This document shows, one piece after another, positions 5,976-6,528 of a DNA stretch of 6,528 nucleotides. Position numbers and translations under genes: made by a program. Origin of the DNA: Acidiferrobacterales bacterium (GTDB taxonomy: Bacteria; Pseudomonadota; Gammaproteobacteria; Acidiferrobacterales; Sulfurifustaceae). Location: the NCBI GenBank assembly GCA_919902095.1, contig CAKKQL010000036.1, forward strand, positions 1 to 6,528, given 5' to 3'. Positions within the stretch are counted from its first letter, which is position 1. Every line of letters begins with the position of its first letter. Under the pieces are notes generated by a model that saw only the letters and a list, made by a program, of their open reading frames with translations, was not told where the DNA came from and searched no databases.

Positions 5976-6230
5976 ATGGATGCAGGCAACCTGCTCGGCA
6001 TGATTGCCGGCACGCTCACCACGGCCGCGTTCGTGCCGCAGGTCGTCAAGACCTGGCGCACGCGCTCGACCCATGACATCTCGCTCGGCATGTTCGCGCT
6101 GTTCAGCAGCGGTTTGGTGCTGTGGCTGGTTTACGGCGTCATGATCGACTCTCTGCCGATCGTCGTTTCCAACATCATTACGCTGGCCTTGGCGCTGACG
6201 ATTCTCTACTTCAAGCTGCGCTACAAATAG
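5976..6230 (+). CDS. SemiSWEET-type sugar transporter (PQ-loop, MtN3 family)
   Basis: An 84-residue inner-membrane protein of three predicted helices (about 5-26, 36-57 and 61-80), the size of bacterial SemiSWEETs, which dimerise to form a sugar uniporter. The P-Q motif that acts as a hinge in helix 1 is at 21-22, followed by V-V-K-T-W-R-T-R-S-T and D-I-S, typical of the family's first loop. W50 and N66 are 16 residues apart and sit where the sugar-pocket Trp and Asn (W48 and N64) occur in the Leptospira protein. The ATG at 5976 follows GGAGG at 5 bases; a TTG further upstream in frame (5958) was not chosen because it would put the ribosome site inside the gene. Family assignment is strong, but the sugar carried cannot be read from sequence, and its role in an apparent autotroph is unclear. 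Confidence 0.88.
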   Translation: MDAGNLLGMIAGTLTTAAFVPQVVKTWRTRSTHDISLGMFALFSSGLVLWLVYGVMIDSLPIVVSNIITLALALTILYFKLRYK

Positions 6231-6235
6231 CCGCG

Positions 6236-6284
6236 GCGGCCGGTTTGACTCCGGCCGCGGATTCGGCCAGATTGGCGCCGAATC
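6236..6284 (+). other. Two tandem stem-loops downstream of the SemiSWEET gene
   Basis: GCGGCCGG (6236-6243) pairs with CCGGCCGC (6251-6258) around a 7-base loop. One base later, GATTCGGC (6260-6267) pairs with GCCGAATC (6277-6284) around a 9-base loop. Both stems are perfect 8-mers. Neither is followed by a T-tract on either strand, so they are not standard intrinsic terminators. They may cap the 3' end of the SemiSWEET mRNA or slow transcription into the next gene. Confidence 0.45.
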
Positions 6285-6299
6285 ACCCACCCATTGCCC

Positions 6300-6528
6300 G
6301 TGCTGCGGTCGCGCAAAAAAGTCCTGCTGTTGTCCCTGCCAGTGGCGGCCTTCGTGGTCGGCGGCGGGCTGCTGCTGTATTTCACCGGGCTGCTGGAGTT
6401 GCTGCTGGACCGCGAGCGCCTGCTCGAGGCCATCGACCGCAATCTCGGTTACGCGGTGTTCATCTTCATCGGCCTGCAGGCGCTGCAGGTCGTGGCCGCG
6501 CCGATCCCGGGCGAGGCCACGGGTTTCG
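6300..6528 (+). CDS. TVP38/TMEM64-like membrane protein, N-terminal fragment
   Basis: An open frame from a GTG at 6300 runs off the window after 76 complete codons. It starts with a basic stretch (L-R-S-R-K-K) followed by a hydrophobic helix (about 8-30), a short charged region with L-L-D-R-E-R-L-L-E-A-I (about 37-47), and a second hydrophobic segment ending in V-V-A-A-P-I-P-G-E-A-T-G-F (64-76). The A-P-I-P-G-E-x-T-G-F motif is characteristic of the TVP38/TMEM64 (VTT, SNARE-associated) membrane protein family, relatives of DedA, several of which are linked to lipid scrambling or membrane homeostasis. No Shine-Dalgarno is visible before 6300; a TTG at 6294 in the same frame is an alternative start. 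The partial length limits certainty, and the specific function is unknown. Confidence 0.7.
   Translation, partial: MLRSRKKVLLLSLPVAAFVVGGGLLLYFTGLLELLLDRERLLEAIDRNLGYAVFIFIGLQALQVVAAPIPGEATGF

Noticed and set aside
5039..6076. 345-codon open frame on the + strand opposite the transpeptidase
   Set aside because: Antisense to a clear YkuD enzyme; translation is rich in Arg and His as expected of a shadow frame, and it would run into the SemiSWEET gene.
5936..6091. N-terminal extension of the transpeptidase to an ATG at 6091
   Set aside because: It would bury a good signal peptide 52 residues inside the protein and overlap the divergent SemiSWEET gene.
1..6528. CRISPR arrays, tRNA or rRNA genes, insertion sequences, phage genes
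   Set aside because: I saw no regularly spaced repeats, no tRNA-like cloverleaf, no transposase motif and no long terminal inverted repeats in the window.

Overview
The window looks like a piece of chromosome from a GC-rich, chemolithoautotrophic proteobacterium, most likely a sulfur- or iron-oxidising gammaproteobacterium or a close betaproteobacterial relative. The evidence is a form II RuBisCO operon with its dedicated CbbQ/CbbO activase genes, next to ordinary Gram-negative envelope genes (an alanine-rich Lpp/OprI-type lipoprotein and an ErfK/YbiS-type L,D-transpeptidase). The taxonomic call is an inference from gene content, not from a marker gene.

Positions 1-3416 hold the carbon-fixation block, all on the + strand: the 3' end of cbbM (form II RuBisCO large subunit), a strong intrinsic terminator, then cbbQ (MoxR-class AAA+ ATPase) and cbbO (von Willebrand A-domain adaptor) separated by only 10 bases. 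CbbQ and CbbO together form a motor that pulls inhibitory sugar phosphates out of RuBisCO active sites. The 104-base cbbM-cbbQ gap contains the terminator, a second perfect hairpin, and an overlapping alternative hairpin that would bury the cbbQ ribosome-binding site. This is a plausible control point for activase dosage relative to RuBisCO.

Positions 3417-3606 carry a decayed remnant: codons resembling the extreme C-terminus of CbbO in one frame, preceded by a short piece resembling an internal VWA strand in another frame. It is best read as the scar of a second, diverged cbbO-like gene.

Positions 3607-4653 encode TruD (tRNA pseudouridine-13 synthase), with an intact catalytic motif. From 4654 a promoter drives a small alanine-rich outer-membrane lipoprotein ending in lysine (4721-5011). 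Its stop codon directly abuts the stop codon of a convergent LysM plus YkuD L,D-transpeptidase gene (5012-5935, - strand). The pair fits a lipoprotein and the enzyme that could attach it to peptidoglycan.

Divergent from the transpeptidase is a SemiSWEET-type half transporter (5976-6230). It is followed by two tandem stem-loops and the start of a TVP38/TMEM64-like membrane protein that runs off the window end.

Most of the window is recognisable biology. The parts that deserve a second look are the cbbM-cbbQ leader, the cbbO remnant, and the abutting lipoprotein/transpeptidase pair with a terminator-like hairpin inside the transpeptidase 3' end. I see no evidence of a wholly new system.
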